From: Tragulus kanchil
Taxonomy: Eukaryota; Chordata; Mammalia; Artiodactyla; Tragulidae
NCBI GenBank assembly: GCA_022376925.1
Contig: JAIOJX010000025.1
Location: 9,889,141 to 9,953,140 of the forward strand
DNA: 64,000 nt
Direction of reading: 5' to 3'
Shown here: positions 1 to 11,816 of the stretch, piece after piece
Numbering within the stretch: position 1 is the stretch's first letter
Layout of the letters: each line of letters starts with the position of its first letter
The notes under the pieces: generated by a model
Told to the model about the DNA's origin: nothing
Database searches by the model: none
Seen by the model: only the letters and a program-made list of their open reading frames with translations
Translations under genes and position numbers: made by a program

Positions 1-3000
1 TCAGGATTGCTTTGGCTATTCGGGGTCTTTTGTGTTTCCATATGAACTGTGTTATTCTTTGGTCTAGTTCTGTGAAAAATGTCAATGGTAGTTGGATAGG
101 TACTGCATTGAATCTGTAGATGATATTTGGTAGTATGATCATTTTCACAATATTGATTCTTCCGACTCAGGAACATGGAATATCTCTGCATCTGTTTAAG
201 TCTTCTTTAATGTCTCTCATGAGTGTCTTGTAATTTTCTGTGTACAATTCTTTTGTTTCTTTGGGTAGGTTTATTCCTAGGTATTTGATTCTTTTGGTTG
301 CAATCGTGAACGGGATTGATTCTTTGATTTTGTATTCTGATTTTTCATTGTTTGTGTATAGGAATGCCAGTGATTTCTGTGTGTTGACTTTGTATCCTAC
401 GACTTAGCTGAATTCACTGATTAGCTTTAGTAGTTTTGTAATAGTGTCTTTGGGGTTTTCCATGTATAATATCATGTCGTCTGCAAAACGAGAGAGCTTG
501 ACTTCTTCCTTTTCGATCTGGATTCCTTTGATTTCTTTCTCTTCTCTTATTGCTGTTGCTAGAACTTCCAGTACTATGTTGAATAGTAGTGGTGAAAGTG
601 GACACCCCTGTCTTGTTCTTGATCTTAGAGGGAATGCTTTCGGTATTTCACCGTTGAGGATAATGTTTGCTGTGGGCTTCTCATATATGGCTTTTATTAT
701 GTTGAGATAGGTTCCTTCTATGCCCATTTTCTGAAGAGTTTTTATCATAAATGGATGTTGTACTTTGTCAAAGGTTTTTTCTGCATCTATTGAAATGATC
801 ATGTGATTTTTGTCTCTCAATTTGTTGATATGGTGTATCACATTGATTGATTTGTGGATATTGAAGAATCCTTGTATGCCTGGGATGAACCTGACCTGAT
901 CGTGATGTATGAGTTTTTTGATGTGTCGATGAATTCTGTTTGCTAGGATTTTGTTGAGGATCTTGGCATCTAAGTTCATCAGTGAAACTGGCCAATAATT
1001 TTCCTTTTTTGTGTTGTCTTTGCCTGGTTTGGGTATCAGGGTGATGGTGGCCTCGTAGAATGTGTTTGGAAGTGTTCCTTCCTGTGCAATTTTTTGAAAG
1101 AGTTTTAGAAGGACAGGCGTTAGCTCTTCTTTAAATGTTTGATAGAATTCGGCTGTGAAGCCATCTGGCCCTGGGCTTTTATTTTTGGGTAGATTTTTAA
1201 TCACAAATTCGATTTCTGAGCTTGTGATTGGGTTGTTCAAAGTTTCTGTTTCTTCCTGGCTCAGTCTTGGGAGATTAATCTTCCCCAAGAAACTGTCAGT
1301 TTCTTCCAGGTTGTCCAGTTTGTTGCCATAGAGTTGTTCATAATAGTCTCTTAGAATCCTTTGGATTTCTGCATTATCTGTTGTAATCTCTCCTTTTTCA
1401 TTTTTAATTTTGTTGATCTAGTTCTTCTCTCTCTTTTTCTTGATGAGTCTGGCCAGTGGCTTGTCAATTATGTTTACCTTTTTGAAGAACCAGCTTTTTG
1501 TTTTATTTATCTTTACTATAGTTTCTTTCATTTCTTTCTCATTTATTTCTGCTCTGATCTTTATGATTTCTCTTCTTCTCCTGGCTTTGGTGTGTTTTTG
1601 TTCTCCTTTCTCCAATTGTTTTAAGCGGAGGGTTAGGTCATCTGCTTCGTATTTTCCTAGTTTCTTGAGGTGGGATTGTATTGCTATCAATTTCCCTCTT
1701 AGAACTGCTTTTGCTGTGGGCTTCTCATATATGGCTTTTATTATGTTGAGATAGGTTCCTTCTATGCCCATTTTCTGAAGAGTTTTTATCATAAATGGAT
1801 GTTGTACTTTGTCAAAGGTTTTTTCTGCATCTATTGAAATGATCATGTGATTTTTGTCTCTCAATTTGTTGATATGGTGTATCACATTGATTGATTTGTG
1901 GATATTGAAGAATCCTTGTATGCCTGGGATGAACCTGACCTGATCGTGATGTATGAGTTTTTTGATGTGTCGATGAATTCTGTTTGCTAGGATTTTGTTG
2001 AGGATCTTGGCATCTAAGTTCATCAGTGAAACTGGCCAATAATTTTCCTTTTTTGTGTTGTCTTTGCCTGGTTTGGGTATCAGGGTGATGGTGGCCTCGT
2101 AGAATGTGTTTGGAAGTGTTCCTTCCTGTGCAATTTTTTGAAAGAGTTTTAGAAGGACAGGCGTTAGCTCTTCTTTAAATGTTTGATAGAATTCGGCTGT
2201 GAAGCCATCTGGCCCTGGGCTTTTATTTTTGGGTAGATTTTTAATCACAAATTCGATTTCTGAGCTTGTGATTGGGTTGTTCAAAGTTTCTGTTTCTTCC
2301 TGGCTCAGTCTTGGGAGATTAATCTTCCCCAAGAAACTGTCAGTTTCTTCCAGGTTGTCCAGTTTGTTGCCATAGAGTTGTTCATAATAGTCTCTTAGAA
2401 TCCTTTGGATTTCTGCATTATCTGTTGTAATCTCTCCTTTTTCATTTTTAATTTTGTTGATCTAGTTCTTCTCTCTCTTTTTCTTGATGAGTCTGGCCAG
2501 TGGCTTGTCAATTATGTTTACCTTTTTGAAGAACCAGCTTTTTGTTTTATTTATCTTTACTATAGTTTCTTTCATTTCTTTCTCATTTATTTCTGCTCTG
2601 ATCTTTATGATTTCTCTTCTTCTCCTGGCTTTGGTGTGTTTTTGTTCTCCTTTCTCCAATTGTTTTAAGCGGAGGGTTAGGTCATCTGCTTCGTATTTTC
2701 CTAGTTTCTTGAGGTGGGATTGTATTGCTATCAATTTCCCTCTTAGAACTGCTTTTGCGGTATCCCCTAGGTTTTGCACGGTCGTATGTTCATTGTCATT
2801 TTCTTCTAGGAATTTTTTAATTTCTTCTTTGATTTCCTCAGTGATCAGTTGGTTTTTTAGGTAAGTGTTGTTTAATCGCCATGTGTTTGTATTTTTAGTG
2901 ATTTTTTTCCTGTGGTTGATCTCTAGTCTCATTGCATTGTGGTCTGAGAAGATGGTTGATATAATTTCAGTTTTCTTGAATTGACTGAGGTTAGATTTGT

Positions 3001-3632
3001 GGCCCAAGATGTGGTCTATCTTGGAGAATGTTCCGTGAGCACTTGAGAAGAAAGTGTATTCTTCTGCTTTTGGATGGAACGTCCTAAAGATATCAATGAG
3101 GTCCATCTTTTCTAGTGTGGCATTTAAGGCTTGTGTTTCTTTATTAATTTTCTGTTTGGATGATCTGTCCATTGGAGTGAGAGGAGTGTTAAAGTCTCCT
3201 CCTATTACTGTGTTATTATTGATTTCTTCTTTTATGTCTGAAAGTATCTGTCCTATGTATTGAGGGGCCCCTGTGTTGGGTGCGTAGATATTCATGACTG
3301 TTATGTCTTGCTCTTGGATAGATTCCTTAATCATGATGTAGTGACCTGCCTTGTCTCTTAGAATCTTCTTTACTTTAAAATCTTATTTTGTCTGATATGA
3401 GCATTGCTACTCCAGCTTTCTTTTGATTTCCATTTGCATGGAATATCTTTTTCCAGCCTCTCACTTTCAGTCTATGAGTGTCTCTAGGTCTGAAGTGGGT
3501 CTCTTGTAAACAGCATATATATGGGTCTTGCTTCTGGATCCATTCAGCCAGCCTGTGTCGTTTGGTTGGAGCATTTAGTCCATTTACATTCAAAGTAATT
3601 ATTGATATGTATGTTCTTATTGTCATCTTCAT
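1..3632 (-). pseudogene. L1 LINE ORF2 (endonuclease/reverse transcriptase), broken and partly duplicated
   Basis: Reverse-strand L1 ORF2, normally an endonuclease plus reverse transcriptase that nicks DNA and copies L1 RNA. It starts at the ATG ending at 3632; the endonuclease part shows the usual NVNGLN, QETH, YAPN, GGDFNT and SDH signatures between about 3632 and 2900. The RT part shows the FADD catalytic box near 476-487. The frame is destroyed by a one-base frameshift near 3382-3386 (stop at 3375), a nonsense codon at 2462-2464 (also in the duplicate at 1418-1420), and another at 404-406. The C-terminal part continues in degraded frame to base 1 and runs off the window. The 668-2755 tandem duplication lies inside the gene. 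Non-functional. Confidence 0.9.
668..2755 (+). repeat. Tandem duplication 1 (1,044-base unit)
   Basis: Units 668-1711 and 1712-2755 abut directly. Conceptual translations of matching windows (768-995 and 1812-2039; 1361-1624 and 2405-2668) are identical. The junction shares tttgc with both outer ends. It lies inside L1 ORF2 and creates a chimeric frame. Confidence 0.95.
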
Positions 3633-3639
3633 AGAAGTT

Positions 3640-4574
3640 TGGGGTTTGATTTGTAGGACTTCTCCTACTCTTGTATTTATTGGCTATATCAGGCCCTTTA
3701 ACACTTGTTGTAGGGCTGGTTTTGTGGTACAGAATTCTTTTAGCTTTTGTTTATCTGTGAAGCTTTTGACTTCACCATCAATTCTGAATGAGATTCTTGC
3801 TGGCTAGAGAAATCTTGGTTGGAGGTTATTCTCTTTTAGCTGTTTAAATGTGTCTTGCCATTCTCTTCTGGCCTGCAGGGTTTCTGTTGAAAGATCCGCA
3901 GTTAGATGTATGGGATTTCCTTTGTATGTTATTTGTTGTTTGCTCTTAGCTGCTTTTAGTAATCTGTCTTATTTAGTCTGAGTTAGTTTGATTAGAATGT
4001 GCCTTGGTGTGTTTCTTCTGAGGTTTATCCTGTATGGAACTCTTTATGCTTCTTGGATTTGGTTGACTCTTTCCTTTCCCATGTTGGGGAAATTTTCAAC
4101 TATAACCTCTTCAAGAATTTTTTCATAGTCTTTCTTGCCCTCTTCTTCTTCTGGAACTCCTATAATTCTAATGTTGATGCGTTTGATATTGTCCCATAGG
4201 TCTCTCATGCTATCCTCAGTTCTTTAAATTCTTTCAGCTTTGTTCTGTTCTTCAGCACTTATTTCCACCATTCTGTCTTCCAGCTCACTTATCCGTTCTT
4301 CAGCCTCTGATACTCTACTGTTGAGACCTTCTATAGTATTTTTGAGTTCAGCAATTGAGTTGGTAGTCTCTATTTGCTTATCTTTCATTTCTTGCATGTC
4401 TCTTCTCAATGCAGTAATTTCCTCTAATATACTGTTTTCGGTGTTTTGCATCCGCATTAGTATAGCTTTTCTGAATTCTCTTTCAGATAATTTGTCTATC
4501 ACCTCTTCTGTCATTTGAAGCTGTGTCTCTCTAGCTTGGTCCTTCATTTGTGCAGTGTTTCTCTGTTGTTTCAT
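3640..4574 (-). pseudogene. L1 LINE ORF1 (RNA-binding chaperone), broken
   Basis: ORF1 of the same L1, between the ORF2 start and the 5' UTR. The 116-residue N-terminal piece (ATG at 4572-4574) is rich in E/K/R/Q with heptad-like spacing (TNSIAELKNTIEGL, then EAEERISELEDRM), the coiled coil that trimerises ORF1p. It stops at 4224. Sequence from there to about 3650 is colinear with the RRM/C-terminal part of mammalian L1 ORF1 but carries stops in that frame. The 3' limit is approximate. Part of it (from 3978) is repeated at 5076-5671. Confidence 0.75.
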
Positions 4575-4880
4575 TATTAGGTTAATTTTTGTTTCTTTGT
4601 GTGTGTCTGTGTGTATGGAGTTCTTTTCCCCCCACCAGGCTTCTTGGTTGAATTCTCCCTTCCTTTGGGTTTCTGTCCTTGTAGAAGGGTTCAGTGGTTT
4701 GTGTTTTGGGTGGTGTTATGTTTTGTTTACAGGTGAATAATCTCTAGTGTTGTATGTTCTTTGATAGTGTGGGGTCTTGGAATCAGGGCTTCCACTCTGA
4801 GGATCCTTGGTTTGATGATTGGTCAGGGGGTGTAGGCTCTATGTCTGGTTTGCTATGGTGTTCTGTGATATTAGTTCAAA
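4575..4880 (-). mobile_element. L1 5' UTR, ORF1-proximal part
   Basis: Continues upstream of ORF1 on the reverse strand and is T/G-rich as read on the plus strand. I read it as the ORF1-proximal 5' UTR from its position. Where L1 sequence ends is unclear: from about 4880 the text no longer resembles L1 that I know. Repeated at 5673-5978. Confidence 0.55.
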
Positions 4881-5075
4881 TACTAGCATGTGAGGAACAA
4901 GAGGTGCATCCCTGATGGGTGACAGTCATAAAAGCATGCAGATGTTTTCTAACATAATCGTAAGATATACATACATATGCAGCAATAACTACATCTTACC
5001 AGTCTTACAGAGATGAAGCATAGGAAATTTTTCTGGCAAACGACACAATCAAAGATGATATTTGCCCGTTAAGCT

Positions 5076-5672
5076 CTGAGTTAGTTTGATTAGAATGTGC
5101 CTTGGTGTGTTTCTTCTGAGGTTTATCCTGTATGGAACTCTTTATGCTTCTTGGATTTGGTTGACTCTTTCCTTTCCCATGTTGGGGAAATTTTCAACTA
5201 TAACCTCTTCAAGAATTTTTTCATAGTCTTTCTTGCCCTCTTCTTCTTCTGGAACTCCTATAATTCTAATGTTGATGCGTTTGATATTGTCCCATAGGTC
5301 TCTCATGCTATCCTCAGTTCTTTAAATTCTTTCAGCTTTGTTCTGTTCTTCAGCACTTATTTCCACCATTCTGTCTTCCAGCTCACTTATCCGTTCTTCA
5401 GCCTCTGATACTCTACTGTTGAGACCTTCTATAGTATTTTTGAGTTCAGCAATTGAGTTGGTAGTCTCTATTTGCTTATCTTTCATTTCTTGCATGTCTC
5501 TTCTCAATGCAGTAATTTCCTCTAATATACTGTTTTCGTGTTTTGCATCCGCATTAGTATAGCTTTTCTGAATTCTCTTTCAGATAATTTGTCTATCACC
5601 TCTTCTGTCATTTGAAGCTGTGTCTCTCTAGCTTGGTCCTTCATTTGTGCAGTGTTTCTCTGTTGTTTCATT
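5076..5672 (-). pseudogene. Second copy of L1 ORF1 N-terminal region
   Basis: Duplicate of 3978-4574 made by the 1,098-base tandem duplication. It lacks one G near 5538 relative to the first copy, which shortens the open coiled-coil frame to 61 residues. Not a separate gene. Confidence 0.8.
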
Positions 5673-5978
5673 ATTAGGTTAATTTTTGTTTCTTTGTGTG
5701 TGTCTGTGTGTATGGAGTTCTTTTCCCCCCACCAGGCTTCTTGGTTGAATTCTCCCTTCCTTTGGGTTTCTGTCCTTGTAGAAGGGTTCAGTGGTTTGTG
5801 TTTTGGGTGGTGTTATGTTTTGTTTACAGGTGAATAATCTCTAGTGTTGTATGTTCTTTGATAGTGTGGGGTCTTGGAATCAGGGCTTCCACTCTGAGGA
5901 TCCTTGGTTTGATGATTGGTCAGGGGGTGTAGGCTCTATGTCTGGTTTGCTATGGTGTTCTGTGATATTAGTTCAAAT
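5673..5978 (-). mobile_element. L1 5' UTR, ORF1-proximal part, second copy
   Basis: Near-identical duplicate of 4575-4880 in the second unit of the 1,098-base tandem duplication. Confidence 0.5.
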
Positions 5979-6598
5979 ACTAGCATGTGAGGAACAAGAG
6001 GTGCATCCCTGATGGGTGACAGTCATAAAAGCATGCAGATGTTTTCTAACATAATCGTAAGATATACATACATATGCAGCAATAACTACATCTTACCAGT
6101 CTTACAGAGATGAAGCATAGGAAATTTTTCTGGCAAACGACACAATCAAAGATGATATTTGCCCGTTAAGCTCTGAATTAATTAAAATAGTGCCTGTAAA
6201 AATAGATCTTGGGTAAGGTCCTGGCTTGGATTATTTCATTGAAAGCAATTTTTAACTAAGACATGTGTTGGGGGTGAGGAGGAGGAGAATGTATGGGTGA
6301 TGAGAAGGAATAGATTCATCTTGGAAGGATTTTATAGGGTTACGTAGCCAAGATTAGTGTGTTGTATTGTTTAGTGCAGCTGGAAGAGAATAGTGGAGAC
6401 AGGAAGGTAGGAAATATTTATCTAGAGGATAGTGGTAGATAGGAGAAAGTTTTACATTTAGAACATGGAGGAAGCAGTGGCAAAGAGGAACGAAAATTAG
6501 AAGTTTCCAAGAATTAAAATAAAAAAAAAATTAAAAATTAAAAATTAAAAAAAAGAAATTAAAAATTAAAAAGGGAAGAAAAACTTAATAAGAAGAGA

Positions 6599-6633
<35 letters not shown>

Positions 6634-6639
6634 AAACCT
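5979..6639. other. Unassigned stretch within the L1, ending in A-rich and (AC)n sequence
   Basis: Lies between two L1 5' UTR parts. The first 195 bases repeat 4881-5075. The rest holds no reading frame or repeat I recognise until the (TTAAAA)-like stretch at about 6520-6580 and an (AC)n microsatellite at 6602-6632. It may be an insertion in the L1, lineage-specific 5' UTR, or a misjoin. Confidence 0.5.
6602..6632. repeat. (AC)n microsatellite
   Basis: About 15 AC units. Confidence 0.95.
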
Positions 6640-7694
6640 GACTGATCAATCAAATAAACAGAACGGTCCACAACAAATAAACAAACCAAAAAAGCTAAAT
6701 ACTGTCCCTGGTTTTTATCCTCTCATCTGTCTGGGGAAGCCAATCTGATCTTGATGGTGTTGTCTTGATGATGTAGCCTTTCTCTTACAGCACTAGTTGC
6801 TATGGTTTCTGTTTTTGTTTTTAGGAAAATAAAGGCTTTGCTGCAAGCTTAGGTGCTGGCCGGGGCAGCGGGCTGATCCCAGTCCATTGGGCGGGGGGCT
6901 GCTGCGCACGCAGTCCCGTGTTGGAGCAGGGCGCCCCGGCTCTACCGCATACGCACCGGTAGCCTCCAATACCTCCCCCTCTCCCGGCTTTCTCTGCTGC
7001 GGGTGTAGTATGGGGGTGCACAGGCTCCTCCGCCACTGGTGCGCGTACTGCCAGTTGCTTGTCCAAGTGCCAAAGGCAGGCAGGAGCTTTCCCGTCTCGC
7101 TCGAGCCCGGTCCCTGGTCAGCAATCCGTGTGCGACTTCCCCTGCCTGTTCAGCAAGCCCCCCACTAGGAGTGTTTGAACTTACCCGGTGTCAGGCGGAA
7201 AGTCGCGATTTTCGCCTGGCCACGCGGCGCGATTTTCGCAGTGGGCACTCCCTGTTTGGCTCTATCCAGGTCCCTAGGCAGCACTCCGTGGGGAACTTCC
7301 CAATTGCGTTCCGCCCGGCCCTGCTCCAGTATCCTATCTTCTTAAGTGTCTTAATTTCTGCCTGCGATCCAGCCGGATTCTTGGAATTTTTGCGCTGAGT
7401 GCTGCCCTCCATCCCCCGATACTCCACTCAGGCCCCCTTTTAGGGCACTTGCTAGCGTGCTCTCCGTGGGTCCAGTCTGGCCTGGGGGTTAGGATAGAGG
7501 GTTCTCAGAACAGTAGCTCCGGGAAAGTTCTGGCTGTTCCCTCTTCGACCCTGGCGAACCTAAGGAGTTCTTCTGTTGTCTAGCGGCTGGTTTGTTGGTG
7601 GTGTTTCATTTCTTGATTAGAATCTGGTGATTCTGTTGGGGAGCTGGTGAAATCTTCCCCTCATTCCTCCACCATGTTGGCTTCCCTCCTCCTG
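6640..7694 (-). promoter_or_regulatory. GC-rich 5' UTR/promoter of the L1
   Basis: A CpG-rich block (densest at about 6840-7560) in otherwise AT-rich DNA, as expected for the internal promoter of a full-length ruminant L1. The motif gcgattttcgc occurs twice, about 28 bases apart, near 7204 and 7230. The element's 5' end is near 7694; on the reverse strand it begins GA/GG-rich and contains aacatggtgg, a YY1-like (CCAT core) site where L1 promoters carry one. Short open frames here are by-products of GC content. L1 identity is inferred from position and composition. Confidence 0.65.
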
Positions 7695-8056
7695 TTATAA
7701 GTTTTATGAGTATAACTTATAGTATACTTCCAATACACACATTTCCTTCTAAATTTATTAAAATCAAATAGAAAAGAGGCAGTGCTTATTTTGTGCAACA
7801 GTACATAAGCACATGAATAACAGGCTCATTGAATCCTCTTTAGAATGTCTTCCTTTTGCATAAGTAGTATTTGTAATAAATAGGTATTCAGCTCCTAATT
7901 TCTGATTATGGTCATTTCTATAGTTCAACTTTGTGATTTTATAATGGCTTAAACATTCTGTACTCAGTGTGGTATAAGAAGAAACAGCTCTCTAGTGGAA
8001 TAAGGGTTGAAAGAAGCAGTGTAGTAAGTCACAGTGCTTCAAATTTCTTCTTGATT
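7695..8056. other. Flank of the L1 5' end, nothing recognised
   Basis: AT-rich DNA just outside the L1 5' end, repeated at 8789-9150. No gene or repeat family recognised. The L1 3' end is outside the window, so a target-site duplication cannot be tested. Confidence 0.5.
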
Positions 8057-8788
8057 AGCCTCAATACCTCCCCTCTCCCGGCTTTCTCTGCTGCGGGTGT
8101 AGTATGGGGGTGCACAGGCTCCTCCGCCACTGGTGCGCGTACTGCCAGTTGCTTGTCCAAGTGCCAAAGGCAGGCAGGAGCTTTCCCGTCTCGCTCGAGC
8201 CCGGTCCCTGGTCAGCAATCCGTGTGCGACTTCCCCTGCCTGTTCAGCAAGCCCCCCACTAGGAGTGTTTGAACTTACCCGGTGTCAGGCGGAAAGTCGC
8301 GATTTTCGCCTGGCCACGCGGCGCGATTTTCGCAGTGGGCACTCCCTGTTTGGCTCTATCCAGGTCCCTAGGCAGCACTCCGTGGGGAACTTCCCAATTG
8401 CGTTCCGCCCGGCCCTGCTCCAGTATCCTATCTTCTTAAGTGTCTTAATTTCTGCCTGCGATCCAGCCGGATTCTTGGAATTTTTGCGCTGAGTGCTGCC
8501 CTCCATCCCCCGATACTCCACTCAGGCCCCTTTTAGGGGCACTTGCTAGCGTGCTCTCCGTGGGTCCAGTCTGGCCTGGGGGTTAGGATAGAGGGTTCTC
8601 AGAACAGTAGCTCCGGGAAAGTTCTGGCTGTTCCCTCTTCGACCCTGGCGAACCTAAGGAGTTCTTCTGTTGTCTAGCGGCTGGTTTGTTGGTGGTGTTT
8701 CATTTCTTGATTAGAATCTGGTGATTCTGTTGGGGAGCTGGTGAAATCTTCCCCTCATTCCTCCACCATGTTGGCTTCCCTCCTCCTG
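8057..8788 (-). promoter_or_regulatory. Second copy of the L1 5' UTR/promoter distal part
   Basis: Near-identical repeat of 6959-7694, including both gcgattttcgc motifs and the same 5' end, differing by single-base changes in C or G runs. It has no L1 body attached: it abuts the duplicated flank. Most likely a product of the 1.09-kb duplication, not a second L1 insertion. Confidence 0.65.
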
Positions 8789-9150
8789 TTATAAGTTTTA
8801 TGAGTATAACTTATAGTATACTTCCAATACACACATTTCCTTCTAAATTTATTAAAATCAAATAGAAAAGAGGCAGTGCTTATTTTGTGCAACAGTACAT
8901 AAGCACATGAATAACAGGCTCATTGAATCCTCTTTAGAATGTCTTCCTTTTGCATAAGTAGTATTTGTAATAAATAGGTATTCAGCTCCTAATTTCTGAT
9001 TATGGTCATTTCTATAGTTCAACTTTGTGATTTTATAATGGCTTAAACATTCTGTACTCAGTGTGGTATAAGAAGAAACAGCTCTCTAGTGGAATAAGGG
9101 TTGAAAGAAGCAGTGTAGTAAGTCACAGTGCTTCAAATTTCTTCTTGATT

Positions 9151-11816
9151 CCCTCACTCCCAATTTCGTAACCTTGAACCTTTTTGGCTTTTTTCCCCTC
9201 CCTATAATAATGAAAGAACACAAGAAAACCTGTTTTCTTCTTTTGTCAGTAGCCATGTTGGTGGATCATTTAACCTTGTTGTTTTGTCCCATCCTCTCTT
9301 TCCATAGATGGCTTCCAAATTTAAGAAATGACAGGATCAGTATTCCACTGGGTCACTATCAGTGCCTCAAGACTTAAGTCAGTGAACTTATTGGGTGATT
9401 TGCTTTAAAATTATGGTTATTATTCAGTTTTATTTTTATCTAGGCCAATGGCCGATTAACATATGTGGAGGAAGGATTAAGTATTTTACCTGCTTGCATC
9501 AGAAATACATAAAGAAAACTTCTGGATAATATCAGGTAATAGATAATTAGTTTGGCAATCAACCAGAGTGAGGTCCAGACATGAGTATTTTATTACTGAC
9601 TGACACAAGTGAGCATTCAGCTATTGAGCTTAGATACTTGAAAACAGCTACTCTGGCACATTTACAACCTTGTGAACAAATTTATGCAATTTTGTATCCT
9701 TCTGCTGACTTACCTGGAAAGGCCATTATGTATGATAATGAATTTGACAGATGAAATTCAGTAAATGCTTTTGCATAGTGTCATTTTATATTATAAGGAG
9801 AGATTTGGCATTTTCTCACTTAAGCATGTCCAGCAGCATGTGATCTACATAGTAGAGATGTAACCTTTCTTTTGGATTGAAAACTTCCCTTGATTAGTTT
9901 TCCTTTGACTGTTATATGTATTGAACCAGAGTATTTCTATCCTGAGCCAAGCATAAATATTAGACAGATATCTTTGAATGGTCAGGCTAAAATGTTGATG
10001 TAGAAATTATTTATTTTTTCCTATACTTGAAAATTGAAGGATAGCTGAAGCACTGAAATCAACATTCTTGACATGGGGTTAGGATTGGGGTGAAAGTGGA
10101 GGAGTTGGAGTGAACAAGGAAAGTTGAAAACAGAGGATCTTTTCTTCTTTCAATATCTTGTACACTTCTGGAATCAATTCTGGATTATTCATTTAGACAT
10201 TCTAAGATTCACCAGGAAATCTAAAGAAGCTAAACATAGTTATTGAGAAGGAGGAGATCATTGACACAGACTGTAGAGATGACTAAGAAATAAACAAAGG
10301 TGAATCAAATAATACAACATCCAGAAGGAAATAAAATAACATATATAAATAGCAATTGAAAATCCTCATGTACAAATGGCAAGAGTAGAAACATGGAAGA
10401 AAGTTGAAACATACAGTTGAAAATGGCTTCCAAATTTAAGAAATGACAGGATCAGTATTCCACTGGGTCACTATCAGTGCCTCAAGACTTAAGTCAGTGA
10501 ACTTATTGGGTGATTTGCTTTAAAATTATGGTTATTATTCAGTTTTATTTTTATCTAGGCCAATGGCCGATTAACATATGTGGAGGAAGGATTAAGTATT
10601 TTACCTGCTTGCATCAGAAATACATAAAGAAAACTTCTGGATAATATCAGGTAATAGATAATTAGTTTGGCAATCAACCAGAGTGAGGTCCAGACATGAG
10701 TATTTTATTACTGACTGACACAAGTGAGCATTCAGCTATTGAGCTTAGATACTTGAAAAACAGCTACTCTGGCACATTTACAACCTTGTGAACAAATTTA
10801 TGCAATTTTGTATCCTTCTGCTGACTTACCTGGAAAGGCCATTATGTATGATAATGAATTTGACAGATGAAATTCAGTAAATGCTTTTGCATAGTGTCAT
10901 TTTATATTATAAGGAGAGATTTGGCATTTTCTCACTTAAGCATGTCCAGCAGCATGTGATCTACATAGTAGAGATGTAACCTTTCTTTTGGATTGAAAAC
11001 TTCCCTTGATTAGTTTTCCTTTGACTGTTATATGTATTGAACCAGAGTATTTCTATCCTGAGCCAAGCATAAATATTAGACAGATATCTTTGAATGGTCA
11101 GGCTAAAATGTTGATGTAGAAATTATTTATTTTTTCCTATACTTGAAAATTGAAGGATAGCTGAAGCACTGAAATCAACATTCTTGACATGGGGTTAGGA
11201 TTGGGGTGAAAGTGGAGGAGTTGGAGTGAACAAGGAAAGTTGAAAACAGAGGATCTTTTCTTCTTTCAATATCTTGTACACTTCTGGAATCAATTCTGGA
11301 TTATTCATTTAGACATTCTAAGATTCACCAGGAAATCTAAAGAAGCTAAACATAGTTATTGAGAAGGAGGAGATCATTGACACAGACTGTAGAGATGACT
11401 AAGAAATAAACAAAGGTGAATCAAATAATACAACATCCAGAAGGAAATAAAATAACATATATAAATAGCAATTGAAAATCCTCATGTACAAATGGCAAGA
11501 GTAGAAACATGGAAGAAAGTTGAAACATACAGTTGAAAACCTCTTTGTAAAGATAGGAAAGAAGAGGGTGAAGACCCAAGAAGGAATGGAACAAAAAAAG
11601 TTGAAATTTTATGATAGGTTCAAGTTATTTTGTTAAAGAGTGGCTTTGTCACACCTGTTAGTGGGACTGTTAGCCCTTTGTTTTTTTTCTAGCTATCTTG
11701 TTCCTATACAAAGAATAAAATGAGGTTTAACAATCACTTTGATATCTTTAATGCTAAAATAATTCCTGAATGTCATTCTTACTTTTTGTACTTTAAGCAT
11801 TAAGAGTAAGAAGTCA
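9151..11816. other. Unassigned intergenic DNA (mostly tandem duplication 4)
   Basis: No reading frame of note, SINE or LINE recognised. Reduces to about 1.55 kb when the duplication is collapsed. Confidence 0.5.
9308..11538 (+). repeat. Tandem duplication 4 (1,115-base unit)
   Basis: Units 9308-10422 and 10423-11538. One extra A in the second unit in the run near 10755. The last 206 bases of the second unit also begin duplication 5, so that segment occurs three times (about 10218-10422, 11333-11538, 12381-12586). Confidence 0.95.

Larger units (their letters stand above)
3978..6173 (+). repeat. Tandem duplication 2 (1,098-base unit)
   Basis: Units 3978-5075 and 5076-6173, covering L1 ORF1, part of the 5' UTR and unassigned DNA. 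The junction shares tctga. One G is missing in the second unit near 5538. Confidence 0.95.
6959..9150 (+). repeat. Tandem duplication 3 (about 1,094-base unit)
   Basis: Units 6959-8056 and 8057-9150, covering the L1 5' end and about 360 bases of its flank. Differences are one-base length changes in C or G runs near the unit start and near 7430/8525. Confidence 0.95.

Noticed and set aside
6821..8521. Several open frames of 60-119 residues on both strands as candidate genes
   Set aside because: They overlap each other on both strands in a CpG-rich L1 5' UTR, recur in the duplicate, and have no recognisable domain; high GC lowers stop frequency.
7695..9150. Two independent L1 insertions with 5' ends at 7694 and 8788
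   Set aside because: The flank beyond both 5' ends is the same sequence, so one insertion was duplicated.
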